From DAOUKH01 sp965207995 (GTDB lineage Bacteria > Chloroflexota > Dehalococcoidia > SHYB01), in assembly GCA_965207995.1 (NCBI GenBank), contig OZ242299.1, positions 2,604,001 to 2,668,000 on the forward strand: DNA of 64,000 nt. Reading direction: 5' to 3'. The stretch's first letter is position 1. The number at the start of each line of letters is the position of its first letter. Positions 42,111 to 50,406 of this stretch are shown piece by piece. Both the position numbers and the translations under genes were made by a program. The notes beneath the pieces are model-generated. The model saw only the letters and a program-made list of their open reading frames with translations, did not search any database and was not told the DNA's origin.

Positions 42111-42159
42111 AGGTGGCGCTTTCCTTTCGGCATACGGACGGCTGTGTGGTGGGACGGAT

Positions 42160-43392
42160 ATGAGCCGGCGCGTGGCGGTGACCGGGCTCGGCGTGGTGAG
42201 TCCGGTGGGAACGGGGACGGACGCGTTCTGGGCGGCGCTGTGCGCGGGGCGCTCCGGCGTCGGCCCGATTACCTTGTTCGACGCCTCGATGTTTGCCGTC
42301 CGCATTGCCGGCGAGGTCAAGGACTTCGAGCCGCCGGCGGAGGTCGAGCGGCGGCGGGCGCGGCGTCTCGACCGCTACGCGTGGTTCGGGACGGCGGCGG
42401 CGCTGGAGGCGTGGCGCGACGCCGGCATCGAGGGGCACGACCCGTATGAGGCGGGCCTGGTGCTGGGGTCGAGCCACGGCGGCGAGACGTCTGCCCTGGA
42501 AGGGGCCGCGGCGCTGGGCGCGGGGTCGAAGTCGGCGAGCCCGTTCTTGATTCCACGGATGTTGGGCAATATGGCGGCGGCGCAGGCGGCGATGCTGCTG
42601 GACCTGCGAGGGCCCGGCTTCGCGGTGGCGTCGGCGTGCGCGACAGGCGGCCACGCCATCGGCGAGGCGGCGGAGATCGTGCGGCGGGGCGACGCGTCAA
42701 TCATGGTCGCGGGTGCCGCCGAGGCGTGCATCACGCCGCTGACCCTGGCCGGCGACGACGCGCTGGGGGCGCTGTCGCGTCGCAACGACGAACCGGAGCA
42801 GGCCTGCCGTCCGTTCGACCGCGACCGCGACGGCTTCGTGTTGGCGGAGGGCGCCGCGGCGCTGGTGCTGGAGGGCTTCGACCACGCTCGACGGCGCGGA
42901 GCGCGGGTCTATGCCGAGCTTGCCGGCTACGGCGCGACGACCGACGGTCTCCACGAGACGCGCCCCGACCCTGAGGGAACCGCGGCGGCGCGGGCCATGT
43001 CGCGGGCGCTTGAGAAAGCAGGGGCGGAGCCTCGCGAGGTGAGCGCGGTTTTCGCCCACGCCGCCGGCACGCCGGCGGGCGACGCGGCGGAGGTCCGGGC
43101 GCTTGGGGCGGCGCTCGGTGAGGCGCTGGGCGGCATCCCGGTCACGGCGATCAAGTCGATGACGGGGCACATGCTGGGAGCGTCTGGGGCGGCGCAGGCG
43201 GTGGCGGCCGTCAAGGCGATCGCGACGGGAACAGTCCCGCCGACGATCAACTGCGAGCGGCCGGACGAGGGCCTGGTGATCGACTGCGTGCGCGGTGCTG
43301 CGCGCCAAGCCCCGCTGCGGCTGGTGCTGTCGAACGCGTTCGGGTTCGGCGGACAGAACGCGGTGCTGGCGTTCGCGGCGGCCTCGAGGTAG
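42160..43392 (+). CDS. Beta-ketoacyl synthase, FabF (KAS II)-like
   Basis: A 410-residue condensing enzyme of the FabF type, which elongates acyl chains with malonyl-ACP. The thiolase-fold landmarks are present: RRVAVTGLGVVSPVG, the nucleophile in ASACATGGHAIGEA (Cys160), the first His in FAHAAGTPAGD (His300, where most FabF read AHGTSTPxND), KSMTGHMLGASGA with the second His (His337), and the C-terminal SNAFGFGGQNAVLAF. The Cys-His-His triad is therefore complete. It stands alone, with no ACP, FabG or FabD nearby, so it may serve a specialised lipid. The AH-A-AGTPAGD variation near His300 is unusual. Confidence 0.9.
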   Translation: MSRRVAVTGLGVVSPVGTGTDAFWAALCAGRSGVGPITLFDASMFAVRIAGEVKDFEPPAEVERRRARRLDRYAWFGTAAALEAWRDAGIEGHDPYEAGLVLGSSHGGETSALEGAAALGAGSKSASPFLIPRMLGNMAAAQAAMLLDLRGPGFAVASACATGGHAIGEAAEIVRRGDASIMVAGAAEACITPLTLAGDDALGALSRRNDEPEQACRPFDRDRDGFVLAEGAAALVLEGFDHARRRGARVYAELAGYGATTDGLHETRPDPEGTAAARAMSRALEKAGAEPREVSAVFAHAAGTPAGDAAEVRALGAALGEALGGIPVTAIKSMTGHMLGASGAAQAVAAVKAIATGTVPPTINCERPDEGLVIDCVRGAARQAPLRLVLSNAFGFGGQNAVLAFAAASR

Positions 43393-43450
43393 ACCACCGC
43401 GTTTGGTGCCCGGCCGAAGCGGCAAGTGGTGCGCTTCGAATGACCCTTCG

Positions 43451-43501
43451 TGGCTGTCGCGGGGCCCCTCATCTCAATCTTCTCCCAAGGGAGAAGAGGG
43501 G
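43451..43501. repeat. Intergenic hairpin repeat, type A
   Basis: A GGCCCCTCATCTCAATC lead followed by the perfect stem CTTCTCCC-aa-GGGAGAAG. A 26-base block (43461-43486) is identical to 51241-51266. It is preceded by TGGCTGT in both copies. Confidence 0.75.
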
Positions 43502-43524
43502 AGACCACCCAACCCTGCCCCACC

Positions 43525-43584
43525 GGCGCGCCCTGCGGGCGCGTGCCCTCTCTCAGTCTCCCCCTTAGGGGGAGAGGTCTAGGG
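43525..43584. repeat. Intergenic GC-rich hairpin repeat, type B
   Basis: GGCGCGCCCTGCGGGCGCG, then CCCTCTCTCAGTC and a CTCCCCC-tta-GGGGGAG stem ending in GAGGTCTAGGG. It sits 23 bases after the type A element, so the two families occur side by side in one gap. Confidence 0.7.
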
Positions 43585-43635
43585 TGTTCCGGTTGTGCCG
43601 CCGACTAGAATGAAGGGGCCGGGGAGAGGGCGGTC

Positions 43636-44001
43636 ATGATCGACGTTCAGGGCTACCACCATGTTGCGATATACGTGGACGACCTGGAGCGGTCTTGCCG
43701 CTTCTACGGCGGCGTGCTGGGTCTCCGCGAGCTTCCCCGTCCCGAGATTCGCGATGACGGCGCGTGGTTCGAGCTCAGGAATGGCCAGCAGCTTCACGTT
43801 ACGGTGCTGTCCGAGCCGAAGGTCAAATCGAAGCGCCACTTCGCCCTTGAGGTCAGCGACTTCGAGGAGGCCTACAGGGTCCTTCAGGCCAGCGACGTCG
43901 ACATCGACGGCGAGCCCCGCAAGCGCGACTACGACGGCTCAGACTCGCTGATCATCCACGACCCCGACGGTCATCGCATCGAGATCGTCCATCACCCGTA
44001 G
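43636..44001 (+). CDS. VOC family protein (glyoxalase/bleomycin-resistance fold)
   Basis: A 121-residue vicinal-oxygen-chelate protein: one full pair of beta-alpha-beta3 modules. GYHHVAIYVDDLERSCRFY gives the first metal ligand and helix, and HFALEVSDFEEAYR and HDPDGHRIEIVHHP give the second half with the closing Glu. Such proteins act as dimers on lactoylglutathione, extradiol catechols, fosfomycin or methylmalonyl-CoA; the short single-domain form does not discriminate. A TAGAAT -10-like sequence lies at 43606-43611. The stop is three bases from the convergent ASST-like gene. Confidence 0.88.
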   Translation: MIDVQGYHHVAIYVDDLERSCRFYGGVLGLRELPRPEIRDDGAWFELRNGQQLHVTVLSEPKVKSKRHFALEVSDFEEAYRVLQASDVDIDGEPRKRDYDGSDSLIIHDPDGHRIEIVHHP

Positions 44002-44004
44002 CCG

Positions 44005-45105
44005 TCAGCCCCGCGATAGGGCCGGAATCGAGCCCGGCGGGTATTGGGTCGCCCGGAAGACCATGTTCTCGGGCACGCCGTCGAGGCCGCTCGGGAAGTG
44101 CGGGTTGATGTATTCCCAGACGACCTCGCCCTGGCTCGTGACCTGAAACATCCGCCCGAAGTTGCCCTCGGTGATCAGCGTGTTGCCGTTGACCAGGCGC
44201 CGCGCTCCCGAGATAGCGTGGCTGAAGAAGTTGTAGGTGGGCGAGTCCACGTACTCCCAGACAACCTTGTTCGTCGCAGGCTCGATTTCGATGACCCGGG
44301 AGTAGGGCCGATGCGTCCGCCGCCTGAGCGGTCCGTTGTCGAAGACCAGGACGTTGCCGTTGGGCAGCATGCTTGGGTCGTGCTGGTGAGAGAGCACGTC
44401 GGGACCCAGCTTCCAGACGATGCGGCCGCTGGGCTTGTCGATGATGGCCACGGTGGAGATGTGGCGAAGACTCACCATCACCCGGTCGCTGTCCAGGGGA
44501 ACGACGGTGTTGGCGTGCGTCCATTCGGTCCGGTCGACGTTGTGGGGGAGGACGTCGGTCTCGACGTCGAGGTGCCGGTAGGCGCTCCACTCCCAGACGC
44601 GTCTGCCCGCGGCATCGACCTCGACTATGCGGTCGGCCCACATGCCATCCCCACCGCTGTCCGGGACGCCGCCCCGGACTCGGGCCGCCACGCCGTCGGG
44701 AACCCGCTCCAAGGCCAGATATAGGGCCCCTCCGGACGGCGTGCGACGGGCATCGTGATGGTGGTCGGGATCGCGGTGCTCCCAAACCACGTTGCCGTCC
44801 CAGTCGATTTCTTGGATAAGGCCGCCCTTGAACCGGTTCCATGCGGGGAAGCGGCCCCACGATTCGTCACACACCCGGGCGAGGTAGAAGAGGCTGCCGT
44901 TGGGCAGAAGGTAGCCGTAAGGGCCCGGGGGGTGCGGCAGGTCCCATCGGTGCACGGTCTCGCCCTCGAGGTCGATCAGGTAGACCTCGCCATCGCCGCT
45001 CATTGGTGTATAGAGCACGTGGCCGGGGCAGGCGCGCCGCCGGTCGAGGGCGGTGAGCCCGGTGCGCATGATTCGCCGGCGGGTCTGCTGATCGATGTGG
45101 GTCAA
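44005..45105 (-). CDS. Arylsulfotransferase (ASST)-like beta-propeller protein
   Basis: A 366-residue protein resembling the arylsulfate sulfotransferase family: a six-bladed propeller built from repeated strands such as VYLIDLEGETVHRW, IQEIDWDGNVVWEH, RIVEVDAAGRRVWEW and VIEIEPATNKVVWEY. The family's conserved SHQHDPSMLPNGNVLVFDNG and TEWTHANTVVPL segments with His residues are present. True ASST enzymes are periplasmic, but no signal peptide is visible here. A TTG at 45105 with GAGGG upstream gives the N terminus; an ATG at 45069 is an alternative that also lacks a signal. It is divergent from bioB. Sulfotransfer activity is uncertain. Confidence 0.8.
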   Translation of the reverse strand: MTHIDQQTRRRIMRTGLTALDRRRACPGHVLYTPMSGDGEVYLIDLEGETVHRWDLPHPPGPYGYLLPNGSLFYLARVCDESWGRFPAWNRFKGGLIQEIDWDGNVVWEHRDPDHHHDARRTPSGGALYLALERVPDGVAARVRGGVPDSGGDGMWADRIVEVDAAGRRVWEWSAYRHLDVETDVLPHNVDRTEWTHANTVVPLDSDRVMVSLRHISTVAIIDKPSGRIVWKLGPDVLSHQHDPSMLPNGNVLVFDNGPLRRRTHRPYSRVIEIEPATNKVVWEYVDSPTYNFFSHAISGARRLVNGNTLITEGNFGRMFQVTSQGEVVWEYINPHFPSGLDGVPENMVFRATQYPPGSIPALSRG

Positions 45106-45230
45106 GGGGCGCCCTCGGGAAAGCTCGACAAGGGACGACGACGGTGGTCAAGGAAGCATGGCTCCGCTTGGACTCTTGTGCAAGAGGGGAGTAGATGGGC
45201 AAAGCAAGGGCGAGCGTAGTGCGTGGCGCT

Positions 45231-45236
45231 TATACT
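45231..45236 (+). promoter_or_regulatory. TATACT -10 element upstream of bioB
   Basis: TATACT lies 58 bases before the bioB ATG. No clear -35 hexamer and no BirA-type TTGTAAAC/GTTTACAA palindrome is seen in the 189-base divergent gap, so biotin control is not evident. Confidence 0.4.
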
Positions 45237-45294
45237 GTAGTTCGCCAACGGCTAGGCCCATCCCCGCAGGGATTTTCGGACGGACGCCTGACCC

Positions 45295-46287
45295 ATGACG
45301 ACCACGCCTCAGACGACGAGCTTCGCGGCGCTTGCCGATAAGGCGATCGCGGGGGAGACGTTGACGCGGACGGAGTGCGCGTCGGTGCTGGGGGCGCCGG
45401 ACGCGGAGGTGCCGTCGCTGCTGGCGGAGACGTTCCGGGTACGGCGGCATTTCTGCGGCCTGAAGGTGCACTTGCACGTATTGATGAACGCGAAGAGCGG
45501 GCTGTGCCCCGAGGACTGCGGCTATTGCTCGCAGTCGCGGGTGTCGACGGCGGCGATCGAGAAGTACCCAATGGTGAGCCAGGAACGGCTCCTGGAGGAG
45601 GCGCGGGCGGCGAAGCGGTCGCAGGCGAAGCGCTTCTGCATCGTGACGAGCGGGCGGGGGGCGTCGTGGCGGGAGGTGGAGTATCTCAGCGCGGCGACGC
45701 GGAGCATCCGCGAGGCGGTCGACATCAAGATCTGCGCCTGCGTGGGGCTGCTCGACGAGGAGAAGGCGCGGGCGCTGAAGGAAGCGGGCGTCGACCAACT
45801 CAACCACAATCTGAATACCAGCGAGCGGTTCACTCCGAGCATCGTCACCAGCCACGGCTACGAGGACCGGGTGCGGACGCTGGAGGCGGCGCGGGCGGCG
45901 GGTCTGAACCTGTGCAGCGGCGCGATCTTCGGCATGGGCGAGACGGACGACGACGTGATCGACGTCCTGCTGGCGCTCCGCGAGCTGGACCCACAGTCGA
46001 TACCAGTCAACTTCCTGCACCCCATCGAAGGGACGCCGCTGGAGGGGACGTGGCGGCTTACCCCGCACCAGTGCCTGCGCATCCTGTGCCTGGCACGACT
46101 GCTGCACTCGCACCGGGAGATCAGGGTTGCCGGCGGACGGGAGTTGCACCTTCGCGCGTTGCAGCCGCTGGCGCTGTACGCGGCGAACTCGATCTTCGTC
46201 GAGGGGTATCTGACGACGCCGGGGCAGAGCACGAAGGACGCGCTGCAGATGATCGCGGACATGGGGTTCGAGGTCGAAGAGGAGTGA
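45295..46287 (+). CDS. bioB: Biotin synthase
   Basis: A 330-residue radical-SAM enzyme that inserts sulfur into dethiobiotin in the last step of biotin synthesis. The radical-SAM cluster is CPEDCGYC (Cys71, Cys75, Cys78). The auxiliary [2Fe-2S] ligands appear in HFCGLKVH-type and ICACVG positions, and NHNLNTSERF, GAIFGMGET and HPIEGTPLEG are family signatures. It is the first gene of the bioBAFD operon; its stop overlaps the bioA GTG start by four bases. The N terminus is about 20 residues shorter than in E. coli. Confidence 0.96.
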   Translation: MTTTPQTTSFAALADKAIAGETLTRTECASVLGAPDAEVPSLLAETFRVRRHFCGLKVHLHVLMNAKSGLCPEDCGYCSQSRVSTAAIEKYPMVSQERLLEEARAAKRSQAKRFCIVTSGRGASWREVEYLSAATRSIREAVDIKICACVGLLDEEKARALKEAGVDQLNHNLNTSERFTPSIVTSHGYEDRVRTLEAARAAGLNLCSGAIFGMGETDDDVIDVLLALRELDPQSIPVNFLHPIEGTPLEGTWRLTPHQCLRILCLARLLHSHREIRVAGGRELHLRALQPLALYAANSIFVEGYLTTPGQSTKDALQMIADMGFEVEEE

Positions 46288-47603
46288 CGGAGCGGCGCCG
46301 GGCGGGCGTATGGAACGCCTTCACCCCGATGGCGCGGTTCGACCGCGAGCCGCAGCTGATCGTCGAGCGGGCCGAGGGGAACCGCCTCATCGACACCGAG
46401 GGGCGGGCGTATATCGACGGGGTGGCGTCGCTATGGGCCATCGTCCACGGCCACGGGCATCCGCACATCGTCGAAGCGATCACGCGGCAAGCGGAGAAGC
46501 TGCAGCACAGCACGCTCTTGGGCATCGGCCACGCGGCGGCACTGGAGCTGACGGACCGTCTCAGGAGCCACGTCCCCGAGGGGCTGGCGCACTTCTTCTA
46601 CAGCTCGGACGGGGCGAGCGCGGTCGAGGTGGCGCTGAAGATGGCGCTGCAGTACTGGGTGAACGAGGGCCGTCCCGAGCGCAACAGGCTGGTCTCGATG
46701 GAGATGGCGTACCACGGCGACACACTAGGCGCGGCGTCGCTGGGCGGCGACGGGCCGTTCCGGAAGCCCTACGAAGCGGGCATGTTCGAGCCGCTGCGCT
46801 TCCCCAATCCCTACTCGCTGCGGTGCGGGCGCTGCTCGCCGCCGGCCGGCTGCACGCTCGCCTGCACCGAGCCGCTGGAGGCGCTGCTGGAGGAGCGGGC
46901 GGACGAGATCGCGGCGGTGGTCGTCGAGCCCCGGGTGCAGGGCGCGGGTGGGATCATCGTCGCGCCGGAGGGCCACCTCCGCTACGTCGCCGACCTGTGC
47001 CGGCGGCACGACGTCCTGCTCATCACCGACGAGGTGGCCACCGGCTTCGGGAAGACGGGGGCGATGTTCGCCTGCGACCTGGAGGGCGTGATCCCCGACA
47101 TCATGGCGCTGGGGAAGGGTCTGAGCGGGGGCTACCTGCCCCTCTCGGCGACGGTGGCGACGGAGCGCGTCTACGACGCATTCTATGATGACGAAGACTA
47201 CGCCAAGACGCTCTATCATGGGCACACCTACGGCGGGAATCCGATCGCGTGCGCGGCGGCGCTGGCGAGCCTGGACATCTTCGAGTCGGAGCCGGTGCTG
47301 GAGCGTGTGGGCCGGAGGTCGGCGGCGCTGGGCGAGATGCTGCACGAGATGATCGTGGAGCACCCGCTGGTGGCAGAGGTCCGCCAGCAGGGGTTGATGA
47401 CGGGGGTGGAGGCCGCGTCGGCGCCGGCGGCGTGGCAGGCGTGCCTGACGGCGCGGGACCGCGGCGTCTTCGTCCGGCCACTCGGCGAGACGATCGTAGT
47501 GATGCCGCCGCTGTCGATCGAGGAGCGCGAGCTTGAGCAAATCTGCGAAGCGGTCCGGTATGGACTCGACGCCGCCGCGCGGTCTGCCTCCGGCGTGGGC
47601 TGA
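46284..47603 (+). CDS. bioA: Adenosylmethionine-8-amino-7-oxononanoate aminotransferase
   Basis: A 439-residue class III PLP aminotransferase that makes 7,8-diaminononanoate with SAM as amino donor. It shows WNAFTPMARFD, FYSSDGASAVEVALKMA, MAYHGDTLGAASLGG, ITDEVATGFGKTGAMFAC (the PLP-binding Asp strand) and the Schiff-base Lys278 in MALGKGLSGGYLPL. Those segments are BioA-specific. The GTG start (46284) overlaps the bioB stop as GTGA. A longer frame open from 45375 lies over bioB and is spurious. The 3' end overlaps bioF by 44 to 71 bases depending on the bioF start. Confidence 0.95.
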   Translation: MTERRRAGVWNAFTPMARFDREPQLIVERAEGNRLIDTEGRAYIDGVASLWAIVHGHGHPHIVEAITRQAEKLQHSTLLGIGHAAALELTDRLRSHVPEGLAHFFYSSDGASAVEVALKMALQYWVNEGRPERNRLVSMEMAYHGDTLGAASLGGDGPFRKPYEAGMFEPLRFPNPYSLRCGRCSPPAGCTLACTEPLEALLEERADEIAAVVVEPRVQGAGGIIVAPEGHLRYVADLCRRHDVLLITDEVATGFGKTGAMFACDLEGVIPDIMALGKGLSGGYLPLSATVATERVYDAFYDDEDYAKTLYHGHTYGGNPIACAAALASLDIFESEPVLERVGRRSAALGEMLHEMIVEHPLVAEVRQQGLMTGVEAASAPAAWQACLTARDRGVFVRPLGETIVVMPPLSIEERELEQICEAVRYGLDAAARSASGVG

Positions 47604-48735
47604 CTTCCTTCGCGCGGAGCACGTCCGCCTCGAACGGCTCGGCCTGCGCCGGTCGGTGGTCACGCCGGAGCGGCGTACCGGAGTCCGCGCCACGCTCGAT
47701 GGGCGCGACTACGTCGTCTTCACCTCGAACGACTACCTGGGGCTGGCGTCGCGGCCGGAGGTGATCGAGGCGGCGAACGAGGCCGCCTCGAGTTTGGGCG
47801 CGGGGGCGAGATCGGCGCGGCTGCTGCACGGCTCGACGCCGGCGCACGAGGCGCTGGAGGAGCGGCTGGCGGCGTGGACGGGGCAGCCGTCGGCGCTGCT
47901 GTTCAGCTCGGGGTACCTAGCGAACCTCGGCGTGATCGGGGCGCTGGCCGGTGGCGGCGACGCCGTCTTCTACGACGAGCGAGCCCACGCTTCGATCATC
48001 GACGGGGCGAAGCTATCGGGCGCGGCGACGGTCGCATTCCCACATAACGACGTTGACGGGCTGGACGAACTGCTGCGGCGGACACCGGCGCGCCGCCGTC
48101 TGGTGGCGACGGAAAGCGTGTTCAGCATGGACGGCGACCTCGCACCGGTGGAGGCGTTGGCCGAGACGGCACTGCGCCACGAGGCGCTGCTGGTGGTGGA
48201 CGAGGCACACGCGGTGGGCGTCTTCGGCGGAGGGCTCCTCGCAACCCGCGGCGCGAGAACGGGCACCGTGGTCGTGGGGACGCTGTCGAAGGCGCTGGGG
48301 TCGATTGGGGGCTTCGCGGCGGGCGACGCGGCCCTGATCGACTATCTGGTCAACCGGGCGCGGACGTTCATCTTCGACACGGCGCTCCCACCGTCGGCCG
48401 TGGCCGCGGCGTCGGCGTCGCTCGACGTCGCGCGGGCCGAGCCGGAGCTCGCCAAGCGCGCGCTGCGACTGAGCGCGGCGCTGCGGTCGGGGCTGGAGTC
48501 GTTGGGCTACCCGTCTTCACCTTCCGCGTCGCAGATCGTGCCGCTGATCTTGGGCAAACCGGCGGCGGCGTTGGCCGCCGAGGAGCACCTGCGGGAGCGG
48601 GGCATCCTGGCGCGGGCGGTGCGTCCGCCTGCGACGCCGCGAGGAGGGTCGCGCATCCGCTTCGGGGTCACCGCCGCGCACGACGAGGCGCACGTGCGGC
48701 AGGTGCTGGCGGCGCTGGAGGCGATGCGTGGGTGA
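47560..48735 (+). CDS. bioF: 8-amino-7-oxononanoate synthase
   Basis: A 391-residue alpha-oxoamine synthase joining pimeloyl thioester and L-alanine with PLP. Landmarks: FTSNDYLGLASRPEV, GARSARLLHGSTPAHEALE, the LVVDEAHAVGVFG Asp/His pair and the Schiff-base Lys244 in VGTLSKALGSIGGF. I chose the ATG at 47560; a TTG at 47533 would add nine residues and overlap bioA more. The stop overlaps the bioD start by eight bases. The gene order B-A-F-D with overlaps implies coupled translation. BioC and BioH for the pimelate moiety are not nearby. Confidence 0.93.
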   Translation: MDSTPPRGLPPAWADFLRAEHVRLERLGLRRSVVTPERRTGVRATLDGRDYVVFTSNDYLGLASRPEVIEAANEAASSLGAGARSARLLHGSTPAHEALEERLAAWTGQPSALLFSSGYLANLGVIGALAGGGDAVFYDERAHASIIDGAKLSGAATVAFPHNDVDGLDELLRRTPARRRLVATESVFSMDGDLAPVEALAETALRHEALLVVDEAHAVGVFGGGLLATRGARTGTVVVGTLSKALGSIGGFAAGDAALIDYLVNRARTFIFDTALPPSAVAAASASLDVARAEPELAKRALRLSAALRSGLESLGYPSSPSASQIVPLILGKPAAALAAEEHLRERGILARAVRPPATPRGGSRIRFGVTAAHDEAHVRQVLAALEAMRG

Positions 48736-49414
48736 GGTCGTGCTGGTGACCGGCACGGACACCGGCGTGGGGAAGACGGTGGCGTCGGCTTGGCTGGCGT
48801 GGCGGGCGTCGCAACGGGGCAGCGTGGCGCTGCTCAAGGCGGCGCAGACGGGGGCCGACCCCAAGCTCGACGGCGACGAGGCCTTCTACCGGGCCGCGCT
48901 GGCAGGCGTGGACGTGACCATCGAGACCTTGGCGGCCTTCCCCGAGCCGCTTGCGCCGTCGATCGCGGCGCGGCGCGCGGGGCGGCATGTGGACTTCGAA
49001 GGGATCGTGGGCCGGTGCACGGAAGTTGCGGCGGAGCACGACGTAACGCTGGTCGAGGGGTCGGGCGGGTTGCTCGTGCCGGTGGATGAGGAGCACGACT
49101 TCGCCGACCTCGCGGTGCGGCTGGGGGCGCGGCTCGTGGTGGTGGTGCGGCCGGGTCTGGGGACGCTGAACCACACGGCACTCACCCTGGAGGCGGCGGC
49201 GCGGCGCGGACTGGCGGTCGACGCGCTGGTCTGCAGCGGGGTCTCGCCGGAGCCGGCGGTGGTCGAGGAGGAGAACCTGCGCTTCTTTCGCGAGCGGTAC
49301 GCGGAGGTCCCGCTGATCTTGGTGCCGCACGCACCGGAGGCCGATCTGCGGCGCCCGGAGTCGCTCGCGGTGCGCGTCGAGGGCTCGCCGCCGAGGTGGC
49401 TCGGGGGCGGCTAG
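48728..49414 (+). CDS. bioD: ATP-dependent dethiobiotin synthetase
   Basis: A 228-residue P-loop enzyme that closes the ureido ring of dethiobiotin from 7,8-diaminononanoate, CO2 and ATP. It opens with the nucleotide loop VLVTGTDTGVGKT (residues 5-17), then LLKAAQTGADPK carrying the substrate Lys, and LVEGSGGLLVPVDEE in the middle. The GTG start at 48728 lies inside the bioF 3' end. It is the last gene of the operon and overlaps the convergent ku gene by four bases, so there is no room for a classical terminator between them. Confidence 0.94.
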   Translation: MGEVVLVTGTDTGVGKTVASAWLAWRASQRGSVALLKAAQTGADPKLDGDEAFYRAALAGVDVTIETLAAFPEPLAPSIAARRAGRHVDFEGIVGRCTEVAAEHDVTLVEGSGGLLVPVDEEHDFADLAVRLGARLVVVVRPGLGTLNHTALTLEAAARRGLAVDALVCSGVSPEPAVVEEENLRFFRERYAEVPLILVPHAPEADLRRPESLAVRVEGSPPRWLGGG

Positions 49415-50241
49415 CCGACCTTGCGGGCCTTGGAGCGGGGCTTGGCGGCGGGCGCCGGGGCGGGCTCGGGCCCGGTGGCGGCGAGCGAGGCCTTGAGGGC
49501 TTCCATGAGGTCGACGACCGTCGTCTTGGGCGCTTCGGGCGCGGCGGCGACAGGGCCACCCTGGCCGAGCTTGTTCTCGATGACCTGCATGAGGGCGACG
49601 CGGTACTTGTCCTCGTGCGACTCTGGCTCGAACTCGCCGGTGAGCTGGTCGACGAGCATGGAGGCCATCTGCAGCTCGGCGTCGGAGACGTCGGTCTCCT
49701 CGTCGTCGAAGATCTCGCCGGTTGAGCGGATCTCGTCGGCGTAGAACATGGTCGCGACGGCGAGGCCGTTCTCGTAGGGCCGGAGGGTGACGAGGTGCTC
49801 CTTCTGACGGAGGGAGAGCTTGCCCACGGCTATCCGACCCGTTTCCTCCATGACCCGCCGGAGGAGGGCGTAGGGCTTGCGGCCGAGCTCCTCGGGTTCG
49901 AGGACGTAGGTGCGCTCGAAGAAGATGGGGTCGATGGTCTTGATGTCGACGAACTTGATGATGTCGAGGGAGTGCTTTGAGGGGACGGGGAGGTCGTCGA
50001 AGTCGGACTCTTCGAGGATGACGTACTGGTCCTTGGTGTACTCGTAGCCCTTGACGAGGTCGTCGAGGGTGACTTCCGCGTCGTGGTGGGGCGACCAGCG
50101 CTTCATGCGGATGCGGGTGTGGGTGTCCTTGTGGAGGTTGACGAAGCGGATGTCGCGATGCTCGGTCGCGGGGTAGAGCTTGACGGGGATGACCACCATG
50201 CCGAAGCTGATGGCGCCCTTCCAGACGGCGCGTTGCGGCAT
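49411..50241 (-). CDS. ku: Non-homologous end joining protein Ku
   Basis: A 276-residue bacterial Ku that forms a ring homodimer on broken DNA ends. The family start MPQRAVWKGAISFGMVVIPV is exact, followed by HKDTHTRIRMKRWSP, KGYEYTKDQYVILEESDF and VDIKTIDPIFFERTY. The C-terminal 30 residues are a basic Pro/Ala/Lys tail, common in bacterial Ku and used for DNA threading. No ligase LigD gene is in the window, so this Ku is unlinked. The ATG at 50241 is followed by a short gap to a TATACT-like -10 (50309-50304 on the minus strand). Confidence 0.95.
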   Translation of the reverse strand: MPQRAVWKGAISFGMVVIPVKLYPATEHRDIRFVNLHKDTHTRIRMKRWSPHHDAEVTLDDLVKGYEYTKDQYVILEESDFDDLPVPSKHSLDIIKFVDIKTIDPIFFERTYVLEPEELGRKPYALLRRVMEETGRIAVGKLSLRQKEHLVTLRPYENGLAVATMFYADEIRSTGEIFDDEETDVSDAELQMASMLVDQLTGEFEPESHEDKYRVALMQVIENKLGQGGPVAAAPEAPKTTVVDLMEALKASLAATGPEPAPAPAAKPRSKARKVG

Positions 50242-50406
50242 TGCCTCACCTCTGTTGGTCGACGGCGGGAGCCTGCCTCCTGGCCCGCGCCGGTCCTTCT
50301 TCCAGTATACGCGATGGGGGTTTTCGCACCGAGACGGCGGTGTCGCGACGGGGTGCGACGGGGCCGCATACTATGGGGAGGAAAGAGGCCGCCGGGAGGG
50401 GGAACG

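Noticed and set aside
43451..43584. The paired hairpins after the ketoacyl synthase as simple terminators
   Set aside because: The same sequences recur at other loci, including inside a coding end, and have no T-tract, so a dispersed repeat is the better description.
45106..45294. A biotin-related riboswitch or BirA operator upstream of bioB
   Set aside because: No conserved RNA architecture or TTGTAAAC-type palindrome could be recognised in the gap.
45375..46283. A 742-codon frame that would extend bioA over bioB
   Set aside because: The first 300 codons are low-complexity Arg/Gly text over the radical-SAM gene. A GTG start overlapping the bioB stop explains bioA fully.
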